Shown here piece after piece: positions 54,777-64,000 of a stretch of DNA of 64,000 nucleotides. Under the pieces are notes generated by a model. It was not told the DNA's origin and did not search any database. It saw nothing but the letters and a program-made list of their open reading frames with translations. The first letter of the stretch is position 1; each line of letters begins with the position of its first letter. The stretch is from NCBI GenBank assembly GCA_013407085.1, contig JACCGJ010012890.1, forward strand, positions 24,154 through 88,153, read 5' to 3'. The DNA comes from Atriophallophorus winterbourni. Its lineage: Eukaryota; Platyhelminthes; Trematoda; Plagiorchiida; Microphallidae. Made by a program: the position numbers and the translations under genes.

Positions 54777-55690
54777 ATGGTAAATTTACAAACTATTCGA
54801 ACTAAGGTAGTTGAAACGTCCAGCAACCAGCAAAAGCGCCAAACACACAGTGTACATTCAGTCCATGGACTAAGTGTGATTTGCACCAACGTAAAGGAAA
54901 CCAGTGCCACCTTACTAGGGGACAGGCACGATAGAGAAGAATGGAAAAGGTTGTGCAACAACATGGACTTGGAGCCAGTTGAACCACTATCATTGATACG
55001 ACTAATCCGTAAACCTACTTCTTCAAATCTAACCAGCCCAGATTGCTTAGAATCACGGTTCACTCTAAAAGGGATCTTGAAAACATCTGACTATCCGCTT
55101 TTCTCCTGCGTAAGAAGCGTTCAGAGACCACTGCAAGGATCTTTGCTGATGTGCCTTGGTGGGAAAGGGCTTGAAAGTACCAGCAACAAAACCGACCGAA
55201 ACAGAGGGATGATCGAAGTATAATCCTTTTGGGAGTTCCAGAAGCTGATGAAGCAACTGATAAAGCGGTGCAGCGCAAACACGATCAGTTACAATGAAGA
55301 TTGCTCAGTGATATACTTGGTTTGCTTGATGTAGATGTGACGGACACGTTCCGCATCCCCAAATCTACGAATTATAAGGGCATCGGTCCTAAGCCCCTTA
55401 AAATAACGTTCTTGCGTAATGATATGTTGAACACGGTCAAAACTCGTTGGGAAATGGCCGCAGAATAATCCCGCGAGAAATTAGACTAGGTGCATCGAAA
55501 CACCATATTGGAAAGATAGATGCACCACTAAGTTCAATAGAAACACTACCAAGTCAATCAGTTGTTGACGTGTCAGAAACAATTTCAGCCGATACGATAG
55601 ATCACTGTGTTCCAACAGTACAACCCCAAAACGATCAAGCTTCCCTGCAAGCAAAAAACCTTAAGTTGCCGACTCTGGAGGAGTCGGCCT
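54777..55690 (+). pseudogene. CR1-like ORF1, decayed
   Basis: Several frames carry SVICTNVKETSATLLGDRHD, EWKRLCNNMDLEPVE and RLIRKP, which resemble the RRM-type core of LINE ORF1 proteins. After frameshifts, FRIPKSTN and KPLKITFLRNDMLN-like text (55345-55435) matches the end of that domain. It lies directly upstream of the ORF2 at 55737. Decay is heavy. Confidence 0.5.
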
Positions 55691-55736
55691 AACATATATT
55701 CTGCACTCCACTAGCCTTCTTCCCCACACCCCATCC

Positions 55737-56540
55737 TTGTTGAGAAAAACAACTATGAAATGCATCTACACCAACGCACAATGTCTCGGAAACAAAATCG
55801 GTGAACTGCGTGCAGTTTTTCTGATATGTTCACCAGACATCATCGCCGTAACGGAAACGTGGCTGCAGACTCAGCAAACAAATGGTGAACTAGAATTACC
55901 AGGAAGGTCACTTATTCGTCATGATCGTGAAACTAGAGGAGGAGGAGTAGCTTTGTATTATAGCCAAAACCTTTTGTGCCGTGAGATTACGGACCCAGAC
56001 ATCGTGTTACTGGATACACTCTGGTGCTCAATCCGACTAGCTAACGGCGAAGACTGTGTTTTGGGAGTAGTATATCGCCCACCGTCTGCACAGGAAACTT
56101 ACAATCTGGCCCTACTGGATAAAATTCGCATGGTTACTTCCAGATACACTTGTGGATTTCTGATTATGGGTGACTTCAATTTACCGAATCTGCAGAGCAG
56201 CACCATTAACCCAGAACACTCCCTCGAGCGCGCATTCAGTGAGTTGTTTGACGATATTCCTCTTTATAACCACATTACATGTGATACCCGATACCGCGGA
56301 AACGACATACCTTCACTCTTAGATCTCGTTCTGACAAGCAATGAACATGACATTGATAACGTTGCTTACGAAAGTCCACTGGGACTAAGCGATCACGTCG
56401 TCATCCAGTTTGACTATCTGTTTGAAGCTATAAGAACAAATGATGCCCGTAAAAGAGTTAGGCGGATCAACACTATGGCGTTGAGTGATGCTCTGAAAAA
56501 CACGTCTAACTGCCAACCGCAAAACCAGCAACGTAAATGA
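55737..56540 (+). pseudogene. CR1-like endonuclease (family C)
   Basis: Open frame of 267 residues with KCIYTNAQCLGNKI near 55754, IAVTETWLQT near 55844, RETRGGGVALYY near 55926, VVYRPPSAQE near 56070, IMGDFNLPN near 56162, SLLDLVLTSN near 56312 and GLSDHVVIQF near 56383. The catalytic Glu (ETW), Asp/Asn (GDFN) and His (SDH) are all present. The frame ends at TGA near 56538, where the linker to RT should begin, so it is separated from the RT by a frameshift. Confidence 0.88.
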
Positions 56541-56674
56541 CTTTTGGATATGGCTGATATCTAATCTCAAAAGTTCAATCGAAGTGAGCTCCGTATTTGT
56601 CCTCAGGAACTCAAGAAAAAACTTTGAATTTAAATTACGAAGCCGAACTCGTAAGTGGTTAACGGTACGAAACA

Positions 56675-58102
56675 TTGCTTGGCGACACTATCGGCAAAAC
56701 CCCATCATCCGAGACCTGGGAAACATTACGTTTACTGCGGAAAAAAGTAAACAAATTTGTCTTCCAAGACAAGTTGTGCTTCCAAGAAGTGATATCAAGC
56801 ATGATGGAGCGAAACCCCAAAATACTATATCGTATGGTTAACGATCAAGCTAAGGTGAAACCTGGAGTAGCGTCCGTGAACACATCAGCTGGATCAACAA
56901 CAACTGCAGCAGAAACTGCTGATGCTTTAGCCACGTTTTATTCATCGGTATTCAACCCGATACAACATGCAATAAACAGCCCAAATCCAACACATTCAAA
57001 CACGGTTGCCCTAAGTGAAATAAGTGTCACTGAGAAACGCGTCCTCCAAGGTTTATTTAATCTTAAAACCGGAAAGTCTCCTGGGGCCGACGGAATAACC
57101 CCGAAAATATTGGAGCAATTTGCGAGTTTGGTATACAAACCACTCACTTATCTGTTCGAGCAAACACTGGCAAGTGGAGTGATTCCTACAGATTGGAAAC
57201 GAGGGATAATTTCTTCAATTTACAAAGGTGAAAATCGCTCCGATGTTTCCAATTACCGGCCCGTTACTGTGTTACCAGTGATTTCAAAATTACTTGAGCG
57301 ACTCATTGTTGACGATCTAATGAAACACTTCGAGAATAATCAGTTGCTTTCGACGAACCAGCATGGATTCAGACGAAATTATTCCTGTTTGTCTAATTTA
57401 CTGGTAACGCTAGATGATTGGACAAAATTGGTAGATAAAGGACAAGCAATACACGCGTGCTACTTGGATATTTCAAAAGCATTCGATCGTGTTGACCATT
57501 CCCTACTACTGCAGAAGCTTGAAAGGCTTGGTATCACTGGAAATTTGCTGAATTGGCTAAATGACTACCTAACAAATCGCACTAACCAGGTACGTGTTGA
57601 TGGTGCATTATCCAAACCAATTGCAGCCACTAGCGGAGTTCCCCAAGGCTCAGTCCTTGGTCCGATCCTCTTTCTGGTTTATGTCAATGAAATACCGGAA
57701 ATTGTTCGATGTAACATTTCGTTATTTGCGGACGACATAAAGATTTGGCGCAGCATTCGTAGTCTGGAAGACTGTCTGCTATTACAAAAGGATCTTGATA
57801 CGCTTCACAGCTGGTCGTTGGAGAACAAACTGCCGTTTAACTTCAACAAATGCAGGATCATGAATGTGGGGAATCGAGTAGAGTTCACATATCACATAGG
57901 TTCGCATGTCCTTGAAAATTGCAGTGAAGAAAAAGATTCGGGTGTCTGGATATGCTCCAGTTTAAAAACATCACTTCAAACTAACAGTGCCTTTAAAAAA
58001 GCAACACGCGTTCTAAATCTACTCAAACGTGTATTTGGGAAATTTTCGCCCAAGATATTCCCAAGGATCATGAATACATACTTGAGAACAGTCATGGAAT
58101 AA
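56675..58102 (+). pseudogene. CR1-like reverse transcriptase (family C, long open frame)
   Basis: A 475-residue frame with GKSPGADGITPKIL near 57072, NYRPVTVLPVISKLLER near 57250, QHGFRRNYSCLSNLL near 57358, LDISKAFDRVDHS near 57464, GVPQGSVLGPILF near 57637, FADDIKIW near 57724 and KKATRVLNLLKRVFG near 57996. The catalytic FADD is intact. It ends at TAA 58100-58102 (a TAC-to-TAA-like change before HVQSWSPW), after which the C-terminal region continues with further stops to about 58425. This is the longest intact RT core in the window. Confidence 0.9.
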
Positions 58103-58429
58103 CATGTGCAGTCATGGTCTCCGTGGATCAAGAGGGCTGTGGAACTTATGCAGCGAATCTATCACCGCTCAACGAAACTAGTTCTCAGCATCCGAAACAA
58201 ACCATATAAAGAAAGAATAGCTCAAATGAATCTGTTCGACTTTCCATATCCACGAATCAGAGGAGACCTTATCTAACTTTACAAAACATTCCATACCCCG
58301 AACCATCCCTCACATGATTTATTCACGCGAAGGGATACGAGGAATTATCGGACCCATGAATATGTGCTGGTCGTACCCCATCCCCGCCTGAACTGTAGAA
58401 GGTATTTTTACTCTTTCCGTATCTGTTTT

Positions 58430-60230
58430 CGGCACGGTTTTCGGCAAGATAACGCTGAGGGATGTCTGAACAATTCTCTGCAAGCCTTGTTTGCAGCTTC
58501 GGCACATTGAGTAGCCCATTTAAAATCGCCTGTAAATAGTAATGCCTAGATCCTTCACTTTCTGAGCAGCCGCTATTCTGATAGTTCCTTCATCAACTTC
58601 TAGTTGGATTTTCGCTAAATCAGTCGTCAGAAGACAGCTCTTCCCCAAGTTTAGTGGCAAGTCCCAGGTCTTTGTCCACTCGATTACTTTTTCTAAATCA
58701 GAGATAAGAGTATCTCTGCTGTCGGTTCCTAGGATCTTGACATCATCAGCAAACAGAAAGCAGCGTGAACTCAAGCATGCTGCCAGGTCGTTTACAAAAT
58801 AAGAAAAAGTAATGGACCAAGCACCGAGCCTTGAGGCACTCCACTGAGAATCAGTGATTCCTCCGAACACACTCCTGCAATTCTAACATAGTTAGTGCGA
58901 TTAGTTAAGAAGCTGTCTAACCATCGATGTAGGTCACCTGTGACGCCACACATACTTGGTTTGTGCAGAAGGTACCTATGGTTCACTGAGTCAAATGCAT
59001 TTTGAAAATCCAGGTAGCAGACTTCGACTACTCTCCCTTCATCGAGGCGTTATGTCACTTCGTCAAAAATGCTCAGAAGATTGGTTAGGCAGGATCTTCC
59101 TTTCCAGAATCATTGCTGGGCATCGAATAGTAAGGAATTGGCTACCAAATGTTTACATACCTGGTGCCGAATGATTTTCTCCAAGCACTTGCAAGGAATG
59201 CTTGTCAGGCTTACTGGCCTGTAGTTGCGTACATCTGAAATGGGACCCTTTATGTATATGGTTATTACCGCCGCTCGTTTCCAATCATCCGGTAGTATAC
59301 CTTGGAGTAAGTTAGCTTCAAAAGGATTTCTGATTGCAAGGCTAACAATATTCGCGAGCGATTAAAGAATAGCCGGATGTATACCGTCGGGGCCAGCTGA
59401 CTTAGTTTTATCCAGCTGCGACAGAACTGTGGTCACCATTTCCTGATTAACCTCCGCCGAGCTAAAGGGAGGTGCTCTGCACTCGTGAGTTTCTAAAAAG
59501 TTAACTGAATCGCACCGATAAACACTGCAGAATAATAAATGCAACGCATCGACTTTTTCCGGTGCAGTCATAGCCGTCATGCCATCGTCAAGCACTAACG
59601 TACCTATTTCTTCTCTTAATGATCGTTCGGACTGAACATAGCCATAAAAAGCTTTCAAGTTAATCTTTGCTTTTTTGGCAAGTCGGGATTTGGAGTCCAT
59701 TTTAGCTTCCCTTTGCAGCGCAACAGCAGAATTTCTGGTCTGTATGTACTGCAGTCTAGATCTTTAGGTTCCACATAATTTGTAAGCCCTCCAGCTACGG
59801 TCACGACATCTAATAGCCTTGCGAATAGACGCGCTCCACCAGGGTGGTTTTCCTCGCGTTCTCACTTGTTGTAGAGAAGCGAAACTATCCTGTAGTTTTA
59901 AAAGGTGCCCTTTTATAATATGTTACCTGATTTCTACATTAGGTTCTAATTCGTCTGGTTCCCAACTTAGATTCGTTGCTTGAGTCCGTAGTTGGACGAT
60001 GTCCATTCGACGAAAGTTGCGGGACATCTTTACTTGGGGACTAGGATGCACTGAAGTCCAGTCAAGAAAAAATTACAGCGTGGTCGTTCTTGCTTAGTGG
60101 CGAAAGGTATTTGAATCCATAAATATCTCTTTCATGAGACGATAGAACCAAATCTAAAGTTGACGGAGTTGTTGTTGGCCTCCGTCGGTCGATGTCGACC
60201 ATGGATGTACATCACATCGCATGAATTTCA
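58430..60230 (-). mobile_element. CR1-like LINE, decayed (family D)
   Basis: On the - strand: endonuclease relics (60200-59900), linker PWWSASIRKAI-like near 59840, KTKSAGPDGIHPAIL near 59400, SGVPQGSVLGPLLF near 58840, FADDVKILG near 58750 and KVKDLGITI near 58560. The C-terminus is cut off at the junction with the + strand element near 58430. Frames are broken many times. Confidence 0.85.
58520..59700 (-). pseudogene. CR1-like reverse transcriptase, decayed (family D)
   Basis: Separate frames at 59700-59362, 58986-58792 and 58870-58520 hold, in order, the pre-RT region (KINLKAFYGYVQSER), the thumb-side block before motif C (HRWLDSFLTNRTNYVRIAG) and the FADD-containing catalytic block. The region between about 59360 and 58990 is shifted and interrupted. 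KWATQCAEAANKA continues to about 58480. Confidence 0.83.
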
Positions 60231-60599
60231 TGTTTTGCAAATTTTTGAATGACTAAACAGTCCGATTCGGGAGGAACAATCTCTCCCGCAGCGCTTGCAA
60301 CGATAGTCAGAACTCTGTTGTATTGCATCAGTTGCACGCCGGCGGCGTGATTTGCGTTCAGCAGCCAGGAGCTGTATTTGCTCCTTCCCGGCTTGCAGTC
60401 GACGCTTTACAAAATGCCTCCAAAGTGAGCGGTCAAGAGCAAGTTCTTTCCAGCTTGCGGGTCAATGTCAAGAGCTTTCATATCCTCTTTTGCAAACATG
60501 TCTTTGTACCCGCAAGTGTCGGTCGTGCCCATGATGCGACTTCCTAATTGCACTCCCGTAGAGTGAGATCTTCCGAATACGACCATTTTCCATTCTACT

Positions 60600-62352
60600 A
60601 TAGACCATGACCAAGCCCCGCAGTCAGCGCTGAGCGTATGGGTGAACATGCTCTGTAGACAGCTTTTGAAAGCACTTCAGCATTTGTCACTCTGTCGATC
60701 CACGATATGTTCAAGATACGACGGATGCTTCGTAGATGGAAAGCATTCAGCTTCCGTTCGTGGCTTGCGTGGGTGGCCCAGGTTTCACTGCCGTATAGTA
60801 AGCATTTAGAACGCACGCGCTGTATACCATCATCTTTGTCTTTACAGTCAGCTTGCGGTTACCCCAAACACGAGAGTTCAATCGAGACAGAATGACAGCT
60901 GCTCTGCCAATCCGCTTATCAATCTCCGTGTCTAGCGAGAGGTTATCCGCAATGGTTGAACAAAGATATGTGAAATGATGTACTGGTTCGAGCTGACAGT
61001 TTCCAACAGTGATGATTGGTGGCGATACAGTCCCTTGACCAAGGACTTTGGTCTTGCTCATGCTGATTGTTAGACCAAAGTCTTTGCATGCCGACGAAAA
61101 ACAGTCCATTAGCGACTGTAGGTTCTCTTGGAAATGAGCAATAGGGGCTGCATCGTCGGCAAAAAACAGGTCACGGATTATCACATCCCGCACTTTGGTT
61201 TGTGCTCTCAACCGGTTCACGTTGAAAAGCTTGCCATCACTCCGCGTGCGTATGTATATGACTTCTGTTCTCGTCCTAAAAGCGTGCTTTAGAAGCAGAG
61301 CAAATAAAATGCGAACAAGCGTGGGAGCAATAACACACCCTTGGTTACGCCTCGGGGCGATTTCAAATGCTTCTGTACTGCAACCTTTAAAATGGACTGA
61401 GCCTTCCAGGCCTGAGTGAACAAAATAACGAGTCCTCATCAGTCTTGGGGGCAGCCTATCAGATCGAGCCATTTTGAAGAGCCCTCCCTGCTGACGTAGT
61501 CGAAATGCTTTAGTATAATGGCATACGCTGTTTCCCGCACTTTTCTTGAGTTGTCTCAAGGGAGATGGATCATGTCACGGTTGATCCTCCCTTTGCGGAA
61601 GCCACATTGAGATTCGGAGTAATTCTATCAAATCAGCTCAAACTAACTTGCAGCCGGATCTGTACGACTTTAGCAAACAATTTGCCAACAACATTCAGAA
61701 GGGAGATTCCTCTGTAATTGTTGCAGTCGCCTCTGTCACCCTTATTCTTAAATAGCGTGATGATCTTTGTGTCTCGCATCTCTTGTGGGACACCCCCCTC
61801 CTGCCAGCACTGAAGAAGCAAATGGCGAAGAGGCTGTAATAATGCTGCTCTACCGCATTTGATGAGCTCAGGTGGAATTCCGTCGTCACCAGGGGCCTTC
61901 CCATTCGCTGAGCGGTCGATTGCTTTATTGAGCTCATCAAGTGTAGGAGGGGTATCTAGACATTCAATGGTCGGCAACCGTTCGACATTTTCAATTGCAT
62001 GCGGTAGAACCGTACTGTCCCTAGAGTAGAGGGAGGAGAAGTGCTCTACCCATCTTTCCATCTGTTGAGTTTTGTCGACAAACGGCTTACCAGATGAAGA
62101 CTTAATGGGAGCCGTTTTAAGTTTGTTTGGGCCAATGGCTATCTTGATCCCATCATACATACCGTGAAAATTGCCGGTATCCGCAGCTTTTTGGATATTG
62201 AGGCTAACTTCAGTCCAATAGTCGTTTGCACAACGCCTTGCAGTCTGTTGAACCTTATTTCTAGCTGCTCTTAGAAGACGTACGTTTTCATCTGTTGGCA
62301 TACCTTTGAACCTCAAGAATGCTGAGCGTTTCTCATCCAGCACAGCAGTCAT
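60600..62352 (-). pseudogene. LINE reverse transcriptase (third family)
   Basis: Frames at 62352-61633 and 61559-60747 carry, in order: DEKRSAFLRFKGMP (linker), ANGKAPGDDGIPPELIKCG near 61900, NKGDRGDCNNYRGISLLNV near 61730, RRNQGCVIAPTL near 61350 and FFADDAAPIAHF near 61165, with the FADD box intact. TYLCSTIADNLSLDTEI follows near 60970, and the GSETWATH tail near 60795. The block before KAFRL (LDFTKAFDT equivalent, about 61560-61500) is frameshifted. Inactive, but relatively young-looking. Confidence 0.87.
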
Positions 62353-62430
62353 CTCAGAAGCGTTTGCTTCGAACCAGTCGCTCGTTCGAGCTTTCTTCGG
62401 ACCGAAAGTGGAAAGTGCGACTCGGCATAT

Positions 62431-63459
62431 TCAGCTTTTTATCAATTCCCAGTTTTCTGAAGCAGATTCAAGTGGGGTTGTCTTGTTGAACTCGTCCGTG
62501 AAGGCTTTTGCGAATCTCATAGTTAGATTAGGTTCGCACATGCGAGTGACGTCTATCCTAGGCTTAGCAGACAATTTGGTGCGGTGAAATCTCGTGTGGG
62601 GGAGCTTCAGTTTTGCACAGACCAGTGAATTATCAGTGTCGCAGTCTGCGCTTTGATATGATCTAGTGAGGAGCACTCTTCCTATATTAGTACGCTTAAC
62701 AAGAATGAGATCAAGCTGATGCCAATGCTTAGAGCGAGGATGCTTCCAAGACAATTTATGCTGTGGTTTTGTTTGAAAGAAAGTGTTACTTACACAAAGA
62801 TTGAACTGTGTGCACAATTCTAAAAGGCGTTACCCATTTTCCTTTGTTTTACCTACGCCGAACCTTCCGAGACAGTTTTGCCAAGACTCGTAATCTGCAC
62901 CAACTCTGGCATTGAAATCACCCAATACCACTACACAGTTTTTCTGTGGTACGATTTTCAGGACGGCTGTGAGGTTATGATAAAAAGCGTCTTTTTCAGC
63001 AGGCGTCGCAGAGAGCGTCGGTGCATAAACGTTGACCAACGTAATGGTACCAGTAATACACCTCCGATTTAGAGTCCAAATCCTTTCGCTCCCGCTGCTG
63101 CTCGGTTCTGTTGCTTTTAATATGTCGTTTCGCACGGCAAACCCAACTCCATGCAGTCGAGGCTCATCGGAACCTCTTCCTTTCCAAAAGAATGTGTAAT
63201 CACTTTCTGTTAGCTTACCAGTGTCTGGTAAGCGCGTCTCTTGTAGGGCAGCCACGTCGACATTCAGCCTCTTTAGCTCGTTGTTAATCATGGCGAACTT
63301 TCTAACGCCTCTGATAATTGACACGTCGTCATGAAATCCTGGAAGCATGGACCGGACGTTCCAGGTTCCAAGTTTCAGAACTGACATTTGTTGTTTGGTA
63401 TTTCGATTCGCTGGTGCGGAAAAATACAGTCTGCTTGTCGGTTGATTCCTAATCCCCAT
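62431..63459 (-). pseudogene. LINE endonuclease (third family)
   Basis: From ATG 63459 the frame gives LKLGTWNVRSMLPG, VDVAALQETRLPDTG, HGVGFAVRND, TLVNVYAPTLSATPAEKDAF and CVVVLGDFNARVGADYES, the ordered strands of an APE-type endonuclease with QETR and GDFNAR intact. A TAA near 62830 interrupts it. The rest (62817-62431) continues in frame with LCTQFNLCVSNTFF and HPRSKHWHQLDLILVKR, completing the domain. A single stop separates it from an intact coding state. Confidence 0.88.
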
Positions 63460-64000
63460 GCACCCAATGAGGATAGCAGCCCGTGGCGAGACGGCACCTT
63501 ATTGACTGGGGGCTGCCCAGCTTGAGGCGGGCGGTAGCCGTCCAATGAGACCTGGAAGTCTCTCCCACCGTCGAAAGCAGCCCCAGGCGCTTAGCTCTAC
63601 GCCAGTCGAGCCATAGCTTTTAACCGGTATCTGCTGCTTCCCGTGTTATTTTCCGTAGAAGCGGAATGAAGTGTCCTCTCCATTGGTGCGTTGTGATGTA
63701 CGCCAGGGCAGTTCAATATGGAGAACTAGCTGTTGACCATGCAGCAAGTGCTCCCTCTCCACGGCACCACTGGAACCAAAGGAACAGCTAGGCTGATACG
63801 TTTGGACAACGATGCCGTCGCAGGAGCTGGCAGGACGAAGTTGAATAAACTTCGGACTGCCTAACGGGACTCCGGCTCCGGATTTTTTCCTCGAGGATGA
63901 CTCCTGAAGACTTTTCCACGAATGGATGTAGCCACAAGGCAGTGGAGGTTTGAGATAAGGGTTTTCCTTCCCCTAGGTGGGCCGCCTTCGTGGACTAACG
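63460..64000 (-). repeat. 5' leader of the third LINE family
   Basis: GC-rich sequence upstream of the endonuclease start, with no ORF. Its far part (63885-63985) resembles repeat R1 at 36015-36110 and carries the shared CCACAAGGCAGTGG motif. It probably continues beyond the window. Confidence 0.55.

Larger units (their letters stand above)
55737..58430 (+). mobile_element. CR1-like LINE ORF2 region (family C)
   Basis: Endonuclease and RT in order with one main frameshift between them (about 56540-56675), then a C-terminal region broken by stops. It ends at a junction near 58430 with an oppositely oriented CR1 piece; the 3' UTR and tail are missing. It is the best preserved member of its family here and clarifies the decayed copy at 10640-13912. 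Confidence 0.9.
60240..63980 (-). mobile_element. LINE of a third family (RTE/jockey-like), - strand
   Basis: On the - strand: a 5' leader with CCACAAGGCAGTGG (63932-63945), an endonuclease from 63459, an RT from about 62350 to 61100, and a C-terminal zinc-knuckle-free tail with GSETWATHASHERKLNAFH (60800). A decayed 3' fragment of the same family lies at 14460-14700. There is one stop inside the endonuclease frame and a few frameshifts in RT. The right edge lies at or beyond the window end. Confidence 0.85.

Overview
This is a stretch of eukaryotic, transposon-saturated genomic DNA. It most likely comes from a flatworm, probably a digenean trematode. The evidence is dense CR1-like and RTE-like LINEs, a Schistosoma-style hammerhead-ribozyme SINE, and a host gene cut by very short spliceosomal introns. 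There are no bacterial operons, ribosome binding sites or CRISPR arrays. The species cannot be named from the sequence alone.

Host genes. (1) A complete nine-exon gene on the + strand, 14953-25083, encodes a 387-residue THUMP-domain methyltransferase that I identify as a THUMPD2 ortholog (U6 snRNA m2G methyltransferase family). All exon phases close. Five of its eight introns are 29-46 bp; the last two large introns have filled with SINEs and a LINE. (2) Converging on it on the - strand, 26334-about 27912, is an ACP6-like histidine acid phosphatase gene. Its last exon is clear and its upstream exons are tentative or decayed. (3) Two phase-compatible - strand exons, 43092-42750 and 41013-about 40715, encode an acidic protein with a DEFGDF-type motif, possibly an aftiphilin/synergin-like clathrin-adaptor partner.

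Layout. 1-2160: no gene seen. 2163-8500: two CR1-like LINEs, one nearly full length with a PHD-finger ORF1, an endonuclease and a reverse transcriptase, split by a nested LINE fragment. 8490-14700: SINEs, an inverted decayed CR1-like LINE and a LINE 3' fragment. 14953-25260: THUMPD2 gene with an RTE copy and a Ty3/gypsy scrap in its last intron. 26300-27950: ACP6-like gene. 28000-31560: old repeats. 31562-35330: second RTE copy. 35330-39400: mosaic repeats, microsatellites and a tRNA-headed SINE carrying a hammerhead ribozyme. 39600-43100: inverted repeat, acidic-protein gene and SINEs. 44000-51150: many CR1 pieces, including a long inverted pair. 51500-54660: a small LTR-like element with a repeat-bearing ORF, flanked by AAT microsatellites. 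54700-60230: two CR1-like elements meeting tail to tail. 60240-64000: a third LINE family on the - strand.

The most interesting signals are the hammerhead SINE, a bulged hairpin conserved with compensatory change in CR1 3' UTRs, the ultra-short introns of THUMPD2, a two-module SINE that repeatedly joins CR1 sequence, and the inverted CR1 pair that could give double-stranded RNA. Nearly all transposon ORFs carry stops or frameshifts, so the window looks like a graveyard around a few host genes.
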